Shown one piece after another: positions 34,500-46,455 of a DNA stretch of 64,000 nt (the first letter of the stretch is position 1; each line of letters opens with the position of its first letter). The DNA is taken from contig OV050030.1 in the NCBI GenBank assembly GCA_920105625.2, positions 161,333,863-161,397,862 on the forward strand. Reading direction: 5' to 3'. Source of the stretch: Clusia tigrina (Eukaryota > Arthropoda > Insecta > Diptera > Clusiidae). Under the pieces are notes generated by a model, which saw nothing but the letters and a program-made list of their open reading frames with translations, made no database searches and was not told where the DNA came from. Made by a program: the position numbers and the translations under genes.

Positions 34500-37400
34500 A
34501 ATGTAGTCTTGGACATTGACATAAAAAGTGATGAATCGACTCTGTCTCTTCCTCATCATGGCAACTCCTACATTGCCCGCTCGACGGCATACGCCAATGT
34601 TGAAGCATTGGTGCGATAGCACAATGACCCGTAATAACCCCCGTAAGCACCCTTACTACAGGTTTGTTCCGCCCTAAGTGAACATTCGTTTTCTTCGTGT
34701 CTAACCTAGGCCATAAGGCCCTTGAAACTTCACATTCGTCACGATTAGTTCATAAGTTATTTGTCACTGCAATAGTGAATTCATCTAAGTTCCTAAACAG
34801 TTCGCATGTCGGGATTTGTATTGAGGTATCTGCTTCGTTAATGTATATTTCAGAGCCCCTCTGGCCATCTCGTTCGCTAATTCATTCACTTCTGCTATGT
34901 CCGGAACCAAGCAAAGTGAGACCTTGTGGGGTCCAATGTTCAGGAGTGAGGTACGACATTTCATTACCAACTTCGTTTTTACTCTATTGGATTATATTGC
35001 CTTAAGTTCCACCTGACTATCCACAAAGATAGTGGTATTCGAGGGACGAATTGAACTACTTTGTATCAGTCTTGCCGCTTTCTCAATTGCATAGACTTCG
35101 ACCTGAAATACGCTGCATGTTAGCCAGGCGATATAACTGTCTTTCCTGCAAGCCTTCCGAGAAGACAGCCGCCCCCGTTCCACCCTCCATCTTTGAGCCG
35201 TCAGTGTATATGGTTATGTCGGAATTGCCGTCACAGAGCCTGACTCCCAGTCTTCCCTGGTTGGATAGAGGGTTGGAATTCTAGCTTCAAAGTCCATAGT
35301 AGAAGTCATGTAGTCTGTAGCCGTTTCTAAATCGGCCGTAACTGACCTTTGACCCTTCCGTCTTATTTCGCTCAAAATTTTACAGTGTCCATAGTTGGCA
35401 GATTTCCACGTGTTGCACTCCCTTAGTCTGAGAGCACACTTGGCGGCACAACCCTGAATGAACACTCCAAGTGGTAAGAGGTGAAATAATTTGTTTAACC
35501 CTTCTTGAGGCGCGATGCTTACAGCCCCTGAGATTCCCAGGCTAGCAAATTCTTTGCACTTTCACAATACAGCTTTGATTACATTTCCTTCCCAATGCCT
35601 TCCACCAGACGATGGACCCGTAGGTTAAAATTGGTCTAATGATTGCGTTGTACAACGCATACATGATGTACGGTGATAGTCTCAATTTTTTCCCAAAGAT
35701 CCTTTTACAGGTATGCAGCCAAACCCTTCTTTCTTCTCTCCTCAATATTCCTTCTCCAATTTAACTTGGAGTCCAGAATGGTACCTAAGTATCTCGCTTC
35801 TGAAGAGCGATTCAACTTTACCCTACCTAACATTGGCAAAGGGAACTCAGGGATTTTTGTTTTCCTGGTGAACAAAACTAGCTTCGTCTTAGTAGGGTTA
35901 ACTCCTAAGCCTTTGCGCTCAGCCCATCCAGAAATTTCGGCCAGTGCTGATTTCATGAGTTCGCTAATCGTCAGCGTAGGCTACAACCTTTCTCTTCGCT
36001 TTAAAGGTTCCTAAAATCTCATTCACTACTGGAAGCCATAGCAGAGCTGATAGCACTCCCCCCTGGGGTGTACCCTTTGTATTCCTCCTACTCACCGAGG
36101 CCGTCACCGTAGTGGCGTTAATGACCCTGCTTGCTAGCAGTGTTAATCTATGTCACTATGAATTCGTTCACTCCAAGATCTCTCAGCGCCTTACAGATCG
36201 CCTCTGTATTTACATTGCTGTAGGCACCCTCAATGTCCAGAAACCCTACCAACGTGTATTCCTTATAGTTCATTGACCTCTCAATGATACCCTTTCGGTA
36301 TGCGTGTTGCGCGATATCCATTGTGCGAATATTGGTAACCCTTCTAATATACAAATCGAAAAGTCTCTCAAGTGTTTTAAAAATAAATGATGAGAGACTT
36401 ATTGGTCTGTAATCCCTGTCAGTAAAATGATTTATTTTTCCCGCTTTTTGAATGAAAACCACCCTGACTTCTCTACAACTTTTTGGCACATACCCATCCT
36501 TGAGACACCTTGTGAAGATGTGAACTAGATGGGGAATCACGCCCTCAGCATAATGTTGCAGCATAGCCGGTATAACTCCATCAGGATCCGCTGACTTATA
36601 CGGGTCGAAGGAGTATTTCGCCCACGCTATTTTATCTTCCTTCACGATATCCGACACGTCTTCTTATCCTTCGTATCCTTGAAACACTGGCAAGATTTAT
36701 CGACTGTGTATCGACGGTGTACGAGTCCGTTCAACCTAGAAAGTGCGTTTCCATCAAGGACTCGTGACACGAGCCAGTCCATGAGCCATCTTGTCAATTC
36801 ATACGCCGAGAACCGTCGGGGTTCTAAACAGTATTTTCCGAAGTCTTGATGCCTCATAGACCGACTGCAGAGAGAATCCTCATCTCGCCGACTATTTTTG
36901 TCCTTGTTGAAGGGTCCTCTTGACTTTTCCTCAAAAGTGGTCACTGTGCGTTCCACCAAACCGGGTTTGGTTTAGCTCGCAGCCTAGTCAAACGACAAAA
37001 TAGTTCATAAGATTTTTTCATTATTGCCGTAAGACAACCTACCGCCTTGTCAATGTTAGCATTCCCTGCGCCGACTTTGACTTTCATCAAAGTAAGTTTT
37101 TGGATCGCCAGTCTTGAGAATTTGGACCAACCAGACTCTTTGGGTTCCTAAAAAGCCATGGGGTCTCTACCTCTGAGTAGACTTAGAAGCGTATCCGACT
37201 ATGATACGAAAAGGAGCAGGCGTCAGATCCTCTGCAATTATCGACCCTTATGGAATTAGATCCAGTGACCAGAGTGATATCATTCTGTTTCTCCCTAACC
37301 TTATTACGAAACGTTGGCTGATTTCCCTTCTTACATAAACTTAGGCTAGGAGAGAATGTAATAAAAAATAGACTCACCTCTACCATTGGTGTGCGTGCTG

Positions 37401-37809
37401 CCCCAGAGCTCATGATGCCGGCCACTATACCAGTAGGCGATATGTTACCGGAAGATCTGTGGTGGCGGCCCTTCCTCATTGTACGGAAAGTATCCGGACG
37501 TTAGCAACAAACTAGGGCTGGGGCTGGTCCTCGCAAACTACCGTTGTAAGGTCTTCAGTCCTGTAGGGAGTAAGAAGAAAAAAATGTATGTCCTTCTTGG
37601 CAACTATACACGTTCTGATCTTACCTTGTGTGTGGAATGTAGAGACGATAACCATCCATCCCGAGTCCGTTTACCCTAACTCTGCCGAACCAAAGCTCTT
37701 GATCAAGAGCTACGTCTACATCGTCTTCTCTGATAAAGTTAATTAAATCGAGCGAGGCTGAGATGGAGTATTGCAAATTAATTTGCACTACCTCCAGCTT
37801 CATCTCCAT
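34500..37809 (-). pseudogene. Element F ORF2: endonuclease, RT, RNase H
   Basis: Endonuclease start 37809-37621 (EVVQINLQYSISASLDLINF, LDQELWFGRVRVNG). Linker with LRAKPNPVWWNA near 36960. RT: 36657-36148 (WAKYSFDPYKSADPDGVIPA, REVRVVFIQKAGK, DYRPISLSSFIFKTLERL, GFLDIEGAYSNV), then GTPQGGVLSALLWLPVVNEI and VVAYADD near 36075-35970, then NPTKTKLVLFTRK and ARYLGTILDSKLNWR (35956-35705). RT tail: RLSPYIMYALYNAIIRPILT, SIVWW (35745-35542). RNase H: FQVEVYAIEKAARLI, TTIFVDSQVELKAI (35110-34992), VNELANEMARGA (34905). C-terminal knuckle CRSCHDEEETESIHHFLC near 34560. Frame changes occur at 36657, 35960, 35740 and later. Confidence 0.83.
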
Positions 37810-37849
37810 TGACCGGGTCAGGAGCGTGTAGAGCGGAGGGCTGAAAAGG

Positions 37850-38202
37850 ACTTAGAAATTGCATCTCAACATCCGCGCCTATGTCATAGAAATTTCTGAC
37901 CTGTGACATCGAGTCGTCATCGGTGGCGTGGTCTATGCGCAGGTTCAGCAGCTGAGATCCTATGCGACCCCCTCAGCCTCCATCTAACATTCCCCTTGCC
38001 TGCCAAAACTTGGCTTGGAGACCACCCCAGTCGCACTAGCAGACATCGCGGCCTGGGTTACCACGGTGATGCCTGAGGAGTTGCTTGATATCGACACCAG
38101 GTGGCCTCCACTCCCACCTCCTACCACCGGTACTGGGGATCCATCCTGTACCGTAAACGCTTCCTCTTTGGTATCAAACATATTAGTGACGAAAAAAAAC
38201 AC
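37850..38202 (-). pseudogene. Element F gag end (tentative)
   Basis: A 72-codon frame (38202-37984, Gly/Ser/Val-rich) lies just upstream of the endonuclease on the same strand, where gag would end. No zinc knuckle is seen, so this rests on position only. A plus-strand frame over the same bases (38015-38569) is taken as a shadow. Confidence 0.35.
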
Positions 38203-38909
38203 CAGATCCCATTGGAGTTACTTTACATTCTACCACCCCACGCACAAAAAGTCTCAGAAAAACCGACCGCTACTAACATGGAGAAATAAGACGTCGTTGT
38301 ATGCCGCCCCTAACCTAGAAAACAGACGCACACTTGGTAGATCTTTCTTTGTTACTTATCGGTCGGTCAGTCTAAAAACATTGGCGGCCCTGCCAGGGGG
38401 CAATATAAGACCATCTTTGGTAAAAATAGTCCGACGAATCTTTGCAACTTATGCCTCCACAACACAAAGGTGCCAACCATATCTTAATAAAGTTAGTTTG
38501 TTTAGAGAGCCATTGGCATACAGAATGAAAACTCTTGGTCAGTGTAAATTTGACATCAATATGTATTAATACGCAAATGCAATAATTGAATTATCTTAGG
38601 ATCTAATTACTTCTAGAATATCTTGTTTTTGGAATGCATTAGAAAATATTCAGATTTTCATTCCGTTGGTCGGAGTAAACAAAAAGTTTGAAAGTCTGTC
38701 TTCATTTGCACATAAATCTACTGTTACCAAAAAAAAAAAATATTATAACAATATATATTTTTATACACTTACCTACAAGATCAAGAACAGTATTTGTAAG
38801 TATTCTATTATAACGAAGGATTGGAGAATTTTTTATCTCCACTTCCAGAAAAATTAATCCATTCCTGGATATATTTTTAATTTCAGTTGATCTAAAATTA
38901 AATTTATAT
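38203..38909. other. Unassigned, AT-rich toward the right
   Basis: No convincing gene or repeat. The left 350 bases may be decayed gag of element F. Confidence 0.35.
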
Positions 38910-39460
38910 GAGTAAGTCAGTAGTCGTAAATTCAGTGAAAACTAAGGTTATTTCTCAGAAAATTTATTGACAAAAAAAGTTGCACACAGTAGTTGCAATT
39001 ATGTATGTGTGGTTATGACACCGTAATAACTTTCAGACGGAGAATTATTGAAAAATTTTGGAAGATCTTGTTGCTATTTCGGACACGCCACTTGTCCTCA
39101 TAAGAGATCTTTCAATGAAAGGCAATTTTTTCCCAAGCATTTATTATGTCTCAGAAATCAGTCAGTTCACCACCTGTAATTGTCTGAATGGACAGATTAC
39201 AACAGCCTGGGAGGATTCATAGTTGGTGTGCTGTTGATTTCTGAGACTTAATAAATGCTTGGGAAAAAATTACCATTCATTGAAAGATCTCTGATGAGGA
39301 CAAGTGGCGTTTCCGAAATAGCTATAATAACTGGCAAAATGCTTCCAAAATTCTTCTTCTGTAAATGATTACGAGGGCATAACCACACATACACAATTGC
39401 AAATTCTGTGTGCAACTTATCTTGTCAATAAATTCGCTGAGAAACAATCTTAATTAAATT
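38910..39460. mobile_element. Long fold-back element (M3)
   Basis: Left arm 38910-39165 and right arm 39235-39455 are inverted copies. Outer pair: TTTCTCAG..TTTATTGACAA against TTGTCAATAAATTCGCTGAG; inner pair: TTTTTTCCCAAGCATTTATT against its complement. The loop (39166-39234) is the tRNA-derived-looking region, here without the B-box. The left terminus is GAGTAAGTCAGTAGTCG; the right terminus is eroded. No coding capacity. Confidence 0.82.
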
Positions 39461-39589
39461 TGTACAGTAAATAGTTTCAAAAATTAGATTTAAATAGAAG
39501 AAACTTAAATTCTTATATTAATGTTTACATTATTTGGAACTATAAAAAGTTGCGAGAGTTGCTATTCTGCAATGGCAAGAATGCAAACG

Positions 39590-40612
39590 TACATTCTTGT
39601 CTAAATCAAAGTTCGCACAGGTTTTTCCGAAACAATAAAACTTTTTTTAGAAAAAAATGATTTTTTTTAAATACTCTCCTTTAGCAATAATCCTATTTTG
39701 AATTTTACGGATCGAAGTTGGTATTTGTTATGGGGTCCCCTATTGGTAGGAAGGTAGATCTCTCACTGATAAAGTGGCAAAATTTGGACCATTAGAAGCG
39801 CTGTTATTGAGTCTTAAGTAACATTATGTTTGTGCTATCAGTAAAAAAGAACATCAAGCAAAGAGCTAATATTAAGTTTTGTTTTAAACCTGATAAAATT
39901 TTTACCGAAATGTTCCAATTGATAATTGATTGTGTCGTGGTAAAGTTCATGAACGGTATACCTCATTTTAAGACGATCGTGAGGACACAAATGATGAGCA
40001 GTTCGTTGGCTAACCGATATCCGTGATTACATCAAAACCGTATGTGAATTAATCCAAGATCAGCCAAAATCTTCATTGAACTTCATAGAATTGGAATTGA
40101 GCATCTCAAAAACATCAATTTATGGCATTGTTACCAAACATTTGGGATATTGAAAAGGGTTTGAATGCTTTGTTCCGCGCAAGATGACTGACGACCAAAC
40201 ATTGCTCAGTTAAAAGTGAAAACAATGCTGATTTGGTTTTACGATTTGAAGGGCATTATCCACAAAGAATTCGTTCTACCTGGCCAAATCGTTAATGTAA
40301 AACAATATCTTGGCGTTGTGAAGTGTTTGGTACATCGTATTAGTCGTCTTCGGTCGGAATATCCCGCAGAAGGAAGTTGACGTTTGTTTCACAAAAATGC
40401 ACCATCTCATCGATCGACACTTGTAATCGATTTCTTTTTACTACAAATCTCATTTTAAATGTCAACCTATCCCCATATTCGCCTGATTTTGCGATTATTA
40501 CCGTTTAGGAAAATGCAATTGCCGATTAAAGGAAAGCTTTTTGTGGCCTTAGATGTTCTTCAAAAGTTTGTACCAAAATCTTGAAACATATTTCGGCGGA
40601 CGATATAAAACA
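39590..40612 (+). pseudogene. mariner-type transposase relic
   Basis: The N-terminal part (39845-40150) reads KQRANIKFCFKPDKI, TEMFQLI, GREDTNDEQFVG in a shifted frame, the HTH region of mariner transposases. The catalytic part (40215-40600) reads KVKTMLIWFYDLKGIIHKEF, VLPGQIVNVKQYLGVVKCL, then LFHKNAPSHRSTLVIDFF, where the second catalytic Asp (usually HDNAPSH) is Lys. The third Asp region (YSPDLAPCDF) is only faintly seen. Stops and shifts occur throughout. The right terminal repeat is lost where an LOA-type relic begins at 40613; a left repeat was not identified. Confidence 0.8.
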
Positions 40613-42467
40613 CTCAGGGGTAGGTAGATAGGTAAGGACGCATCACCTAGAAAACATTGATGCCACTAAGACCACCAGTTGGTCCCTTATGAACCGCGGT
40701 TGTCGGGAGTCGCTACGCTTTTCCCTCAAGATAGAAAGTTATTAACACCTGACTGGTATAGATTATCTATATTTGTTATGAAGGGGGAATCCAAGTAAAC
40801 GTTCCCTACTTTTAGCAAAAGCTGGTCATGTATAGAAGAGATGCTGGACCGTTTCCAGTTTCTCCTCGTTGCTGCACCTGCGACAGAAATAATCCGTCAA
40901 TTTTCTGGTATGTCAGAGGTATATCCATATGCCTACTAATATTTGGCATACAAGTGGCGTCTCTCACAAGTTGAACAGCCATGCAGTATAAATGGATATG
41001 ATATTTTTTAGCCATCTCGTTAAGAGGTCGGCGAAAGTATAAAGGACTCCTGCCCTTAGGGCAGCTTGATAAAATGCAGATATCTTTACCGGTTACCTTA
41101 TTTATACTCAGCCAACTCAAGGCTTAGTGAATAGTGGTTATTGGTGCTTGAACAACACTGCAGTGATCCATTAGTTTTATTCATTGACTGATTGAGGGTG
41201 TTTCGCAAAAAATCCCTGATCCTACACCGGTGTTCATATTTGATTTTTGTGTATATCTTGATTCGAGTATTTTCGCATGTCCATAACGGGACCGCCTCCC
41301 GCTATGAATGCGCCTTGAGCCGAATGGCGGAACATTCCGCTAAATATTTGAAAAATATTTCTAAGGGTGCCAAATGTAATATGATATCCAATGTCAGCAT
41401 TGCCGCGGTTTTCATGGTGCCACTTATTGCAAACTCTGCTGATCTCTGTGCCTTACTAAGCATTTCGCAGTAGGTCATTTTCTGCATTGCAGTTCATTCG
41501 ACGACATTTTAATATAGGAGAAAGGGACTGTCACCTGCAGTATAAAGCCAATGAGCAACCTTAGGCTTAATTCCCCAGGTTTTTCCTCTAGCCCTTTTGC
41601 AGTCATAAAAAGGCACCCCAGCTTTCCTAGCTCTACGAGTATCTAATGAGTTTCACTTCATAGCTAGCTTCCTATAAATATAAGACACAATATTTCGTTG
41701 CTTATGAAATCTCTAGAGCTTTCCCTTAAGCATAATTGGATCTAAATGAGGGATTCTTTGTTTCCTAGTAAACATAATGACTTGAGTCTTATCCGGATTT
41801 CCTCGAAGACCACAATCCCCTGCATACTTTGAAAAAATATCTAGGGCATTTTTCAACAAATCTCTCAGACCAGATACTCGTATATATTTTTCAGAGACAG
41901 CAATACCTGTATAATCCGCACAAGCTATCACTTTACATCTCATCGCCACTAATTTCAACAGGAGTTTGTTAACAAATTTGTTCCATAGAAGCATTGAGAT
42001 GACACCTACTTGCGATGTAGCCCTGCTCACCAACCAACAGATGACCGATTTTCCTAGATTCGGCTCACTGATTCTACTATTCTACTATTCAGCATTTTAC
42101 CAATGATTCAGTATTTTACCAGCCCCGTTTCCACCCCAAGTTCAGCAAGTGCTTTTGTAATGGCATCCGTTTTGACGTTATTAAAGGCCCTTCAATATCA
42201 AGAAAGTTAGCCAGAGTGAATTCCTGATTATGCAATGAAACTTCTGCAATGGAAATAAAATCGCAGAGAGAAGTCTCTACCGATTTCCCCTTTGTATAAG
42301 CATGTTGAGACAATTCTTGTCTAAAGTTAAGATTACGATTCTTTCTAAAGTCTTGAAAAGAAAAGATGAGAGAGATATCTTTCTTTAGTTTTTGGAGGAG
42401 TATGTGAGCTTTTTCCGGCTTTTGAAATAAAGGATATCTTAACCCGTCTCCATTGAAGATAAATAAA
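40613..42467 (-). pseudogene. LOA/I-type ORF2 relic (element G)
   Basis: From right to left: RT (SFLLKTLERIVILTLD-like, then 42313-42116 SQHAYTKGKSVETSLCDF, FTLANFLDIEG); RT core 42033-41713 (SQVGVISMLLWNKFVNKLL; CADYTGIAV where YADD is expected; GNPDKTQVIMFTRKQRIP); RT tail 41487-41302 (QRSAEFAISGTMKTAAMLTL); RNase H end and C-terminal cluster 41120-40812 (LYCMAVQLVRDATCMP; LTDYFCRRCSNEEKLETVQH in another frame). The catalytic Asp pair is damaged. The upstream part is missing where A3's tail begins. Confidence 0.75.
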
Positions 42468-42689
42468 TTTTTTTTTTAATCTAAATTTATTTAACTACAA
42501 TCTGTCCAGCTGGACATTCAGTACTACTTATATTATATTTGGTTATAAACATGTGTATGAATTTTTACTAGCATTCAATACATTAAGTACATTAATTTAA
42601 CAAAGTTTGATTTCATATATATTAATTTCATGATATTTGTCTATTTTTTTAATTTAATCTTATTTTTTAATTTTTAATTCTAATTTAAT

Positions 42690-44545
42690 CTTAGTGGGTA
42701 AATCTGAGTGGTAAGTCCGATGGTAAATATTTTTTTAGCCTTCGCGCGCTGGTTATCAATTCTACCGCCAGGTTGTTTGCGATATGAGTGGCTATATTTA
42801 AAGATTTCATTATTTACTTTTGGGATGTTTAGATGGCGATGAACGATGTCGTTGCTGACCTTGTCGAATGCTTGGGTGATATCCAGGAATGCGGCTGTAC
42901 AATATTCTCTATTTTCTAGTGCATTCCGTGCAAATGCATATACTCGATTTATTTGTTCTATCGTACCGTGATGCTTTCGGACTCCAAATTGATGGGAAGG
43001 TGTAAGTTGTTTTGACTCGATGATTGGGAGGAGTCGCTTCAAAAGAAGTTTCTCAAACATCTCTTAGAAAGTATCGAAAGCAAGATTATTGGTCTATATG
43101 AGGTGACCACTTCTTCCGGATTCCCAGGTTTGGGAACAAGGATAATTTGAGAAATTTTCCATTGGCTTGGGAAGTGGTCACATCGGATAATCGCATTGAA
43201 TAATTGGGCAATGAATTTAAAGCCGCAATCTTGTAGCTCCTTTAGGAATCTGCTCGTAATAAGGTCATATCCCGGCGATTTTTTGTCTTTTAGCGTATTC
43301 TTGATAATTCCTCTAATTTCTTTTATTTTAAATGCTGGATCGAAATATCCATTTGGTATAGGGCATCTAGTAATTCAGCTATTCTTATGTCTTCTTGTGG
43401 ATATTTGCTTGGAAACGGCGCAAATACTTCTAATAAATGAAAAGCAAATGAATGTGCTTTTTCCTTGTCAGATCTGGCCCATCCGCCATCTTTCGTTTTA
43501 ATAGGTGGCACATGTGATGTTGGTTGATTTAGTTTTTTTGTAGCTTTCCATAGAGAATAACATGAAGCCTGTGAAGGTGACAAGCTGCTGAGATAGCTTT
43601 GTATTTCTGAACTTTTTGTTGACCGTAGGGCGTTTTTGAATTGCTTTGTAGCTCAATTGAACCTTTTTTGTCATAGGGGCTTCTGGTCATTTGCCAAATT
43701 CGACGCAGTCTCCGATTTTCTTTTAGTTGCTCCTTTACAACCTGGCTTACATCACGATGATTACTTATACAGCTGGGCTCCAATGTAGAAGTCCATGCAG
43801 CATGCTGAATGGTTGAGTTCAAAAGTTCTACTGCATCGTCTATATTGGTTTTGTTTTTTAAAGGAATATTGGTGACTAGAGTCTCGATAATTCTTTGTCT
43901 AAACAACTCCCAATTTGTGCTTTTGTTGTGCAGACAGATTGTTCTTGCTCTGATCTGAACCTCACCGCTAATTCTTAGAACTTTCGGTGAGTGATCTGAT
44001 GACAGGTCCAGGCACGATTCCATGGAAGTGTTTGTTTTTGGTACACCTTTGGACACAAAAAAGTCGATAACGTCTGGAAGCTTGTTACTGTCCATTGGCC
44101 AGTAGGTTTGCTCGCCCGTTGATAGGTGGTACAGGCTGTTTTGTTGCATAACTTTATATAGGTTACCATTTGCGGATGCTTAGCATTATAATTACCCCCA
44201 GCGATTAATCTTGATCCTAGGGAGTTAGAAAATTCTTGGAACTGTTCGCAGTTAACTGGATGGTTGGGAGGACAATATACCCTGCAATTCTTATGGGGCC
44301 TTTATAATCATCAATTGTTATAACCGTTGATTGTAGGTATTTCTTTTTATAACATTCGTGCTCCACGTGTGCAATAGTGTTACGAATAATTACAGCAGTT
44401 CCCCCACGCGCAGTGCCAGCTGGCTGGTTTGTGGAGTATAGGTCATATTGTGGAATTTTTGCATAGCTTTTTTCAGTGAAATGGGTTTCAGATATCAACA
44501 TAATGTCAATATTTTTGTATGCTAAGAAAGCTGATATTTCATGCA
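42690..44545 (-). pseudogene. A3 ORF2: endonuclease and partial RT
   Basis: Endonuclease 44546-44217 (MHEISAFLAYKNIDIMLISE, GTARGGTAVIIRNTIAH); second part 44149-43529 (PTYWPMDSNKLPDVIDFFVS, LSSDHSPK and the linker); 43583-43323 (SLWKATKKLNQP). RT 43060-42680 has LLPIIESKQLTPSHQFG and AAFLDITQAFDKV, then jumps to SNDIVHRHLNIPKVNNE. Comparison with A1 shows that bases equivalent to 16941-17652 are deleted (712 bp), removing PQGS, FADD and the thumb. The join shares GT with both sides. It is catalytically dead by this deletion alone. Confidence 0.87.
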
Positions 44546-44996
44546 TATGACGACTCTTTGTTGCTGGGGTAGAACTCAGCGGCTTCTAGGGTTCGTATAC
44601 AGAAAATTCACTTGTTCCTTAATCCTTATCTCTTTATAGTTTTAGTTAACTCAATGACAATGTATTAGTTTATTGTATTATTTTAACAAATTCACAGTTT
44701 ATATATTATAAAAGTATGTGTGGTCCTTCGTCCTTGCTTTCTATATTGTACTTCAGTTGATTGGTCCTTCGTCCTTCGTTTTTCTTTCTTGATATTTCTG
44801 TTTTTTTAATAAATTTTTCCGGAATGTCCCTCTCTCTTCATATTTTCCTGCGAGTTAAATTTGTTTCGGTGTATTTATTTAAAATGCTGATTGTGGACTG
44901 TTTTAATATATCCTGCGAGTTAAATTTGTTTCGGTGTATTTATTTTAAAATGCTGATTGTGGACTGTTTTAATATATCCTAGCTCATTATTCATTT
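44546..44996 (-). repeat. LTR-tail-like inter-ORF segment of A3
   Basis: The same segment as 14807-15248 in A1, including the two GGATATATTAAA units and the AACCCTAGAAGCCGCTGAG..CCCAGC end with a short extra insertion. It sits at the same point relative to both ORFs. Confidence 0.75.
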
Positions 44997-46310
44997 CTAC
45001 TTATTTGCTACGACTGTGGTTAGTAGATAAATTAATGTAGTCACTTGACCCATCAAACTTTTAAGCATGCTTTTTAGCTCGGTCATAACCTCATTGAGTT
45101 GAGTATTTGGATTGTTGAGCGGAATGGTTAGGTTCGTATTGGTTTCTAACGGAGTATTGTTTCGTACTATAGTTGCATACGACTTTGTTGTTCGTGGAGC
45201 GGATCTTTGAGGCGCTTCCTGGTTAATGTTCCTCGCTTCTCTGTTTCTGAGTGCTAGGAACGACTTTTGTTGCAGCTCCTTATAGACAGTGCAACCATTA
45301 TAATTAGCGGGATCATTGCCTTCGCAGAGCACACGTCGAACGTCTTGTGGGACGAGTTTGCGGGAACATTCGGAAGTAAGGTGGTTTCCTATACATTTAA
45401 CGTGGGCTACGGTTGCAGTATCGCTTGGTGTGTCCGTAACGTTGGCATCGGACACATTGGTGAATTTCTCGTTTCTTCCTAGGTGGCTCAATTTTAATTC
45501 GTGTGTTTAAAAGAGTACTACAATCGTATATGTCTTTGTTATTGCTGCATTGCTTCAGACTGATGTAAAACATAGGAAGCGGCTTTTTAGTAGTTATTTG
45601 CCTAATATTGCAAACGTTAACAACTGTATAACCCAACTCCTCAATTGCTTCTCGTATTCCGTCGATTGGGGTTGAACAGTGCATACCCCTTTGTACTACA
45701 TTAAAGTCTCTTTCCTGCTTCAATTTAAAAGTATGAAACTCGGGGTTATTTTCAGTTAGAGCCTTTGTAATGGCTGAGAATTTGTCAGCGGACTTAGGTT
45801 GTATTTTGACAACGTCTGCGTTTATAACTCTAAGTTCATATTCTTTTTTAGCAATTACTTCAAGTAATTCTTTTAGGGGAGTTATATTATATTTGGTTCT
45901 CTCCGGACGTCAGTTGTTGCATCTTGACGTGCCTCTTCTTGGTCTAGAGCAGCGAATCTATTCGAGCTGTTTAAATAAGGTGTTGCGATCCAGTAGTTTT
46001 CCAATTTGGTTTGTTTTGGACTGGAGTGGGACGCGATGTTGCGCCTGTGCTAGATCTATTCCTCTTCGAGTTTGGTGCTTTCTGTCATATTCCAGATGCC
46101 TCCACTCCGAATTGTGGGAGTTTAAGGCTCGTTGAAGCCACCATACCAGTGATGTTTTCAACTCGATTACCTTCGCTTTTATTATTTTTGGGTTCTACGG
46201 TACTGCACTGATCACAATCAGTATTTTTGGCGATTGTTTCCGCTTGTGGGTTAACAATTTTTGGAACCCCCTTTGGGGGAGCGGATAACACTCTTACTGC
46301 TAAGAGTAGG
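44997..46310 (-). pseudogene. A3 gag (ORF1)
   Basis: It begins near MLSAPPKGVPKIVNPQ (46291), then a Ser/Pro-rich part, NRFAALDQEEARQ in another frame, SPLKELLEVIAKKEYELRV, KLKQERDFNVVQRGMHC and KPLPMFYISLKQCSNN. Three zinc knuckles follow (CVRCQRYGHTKRYC, CVKCIGNHLTSEC, LCEGNDPANYNGC, the first Cys of the last being Val or shifted). The Asn/Thr-rich tail ends at 44997. Frame changes occur near 46150, 45900, 45720 and 45440. No solo LTR is present at the point where A1 is interrupted, so the A1 insertion came after the two copies split. Confidence 0.83.
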
Positions 46311-46455
46311 GGGGGGCTTAAGCAAACAAAATCTTAGTGCATACACAAACCAACTATACTGAGATTTACAAAGTAATAGATTGAACTGTTGATGTCAATG
46401 AGACAGCTGCTGTGATATAATATGAAGAATTCGTGATTGGGATCATTGAAGTAGT

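Larger units (their letters stand above)
34240..38202 (-). mobile_element. LOA/I-type non-LTR element F (minus strand)
   Basis: The longest LOA-type copy here: gag end, endonuclease, RT, RNase H and a C-terminal Cys-His cluster in order from right to left. Frameshifts and stops break it at many points. No poly(A) or target duplication was fixed. Confidence 0.82.
42468..46310 (-). mobile_element. Jockey-type element A3, same family as A1, opposite strand
   Basis: On the minus strand it carries gag, the inter-ORF segment, endonuclease, linker, part of RT, 3' UTR and a tail (T-run 42468-42477). It is nearly identical to A1 in most blocks: 101- and 86-residue frames match exactly at 43196-43583 and 16215-16602. 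It keeps a longer gag than A1 but has lost a 712-base RT block. Confidence 0.9.

Noticed and set aside
38015..38569. 184-codon plus-strand frame
   Set aside because: No domain. It lies opposite the gag end of minus-strand element F and has no neighbouring gene structure.
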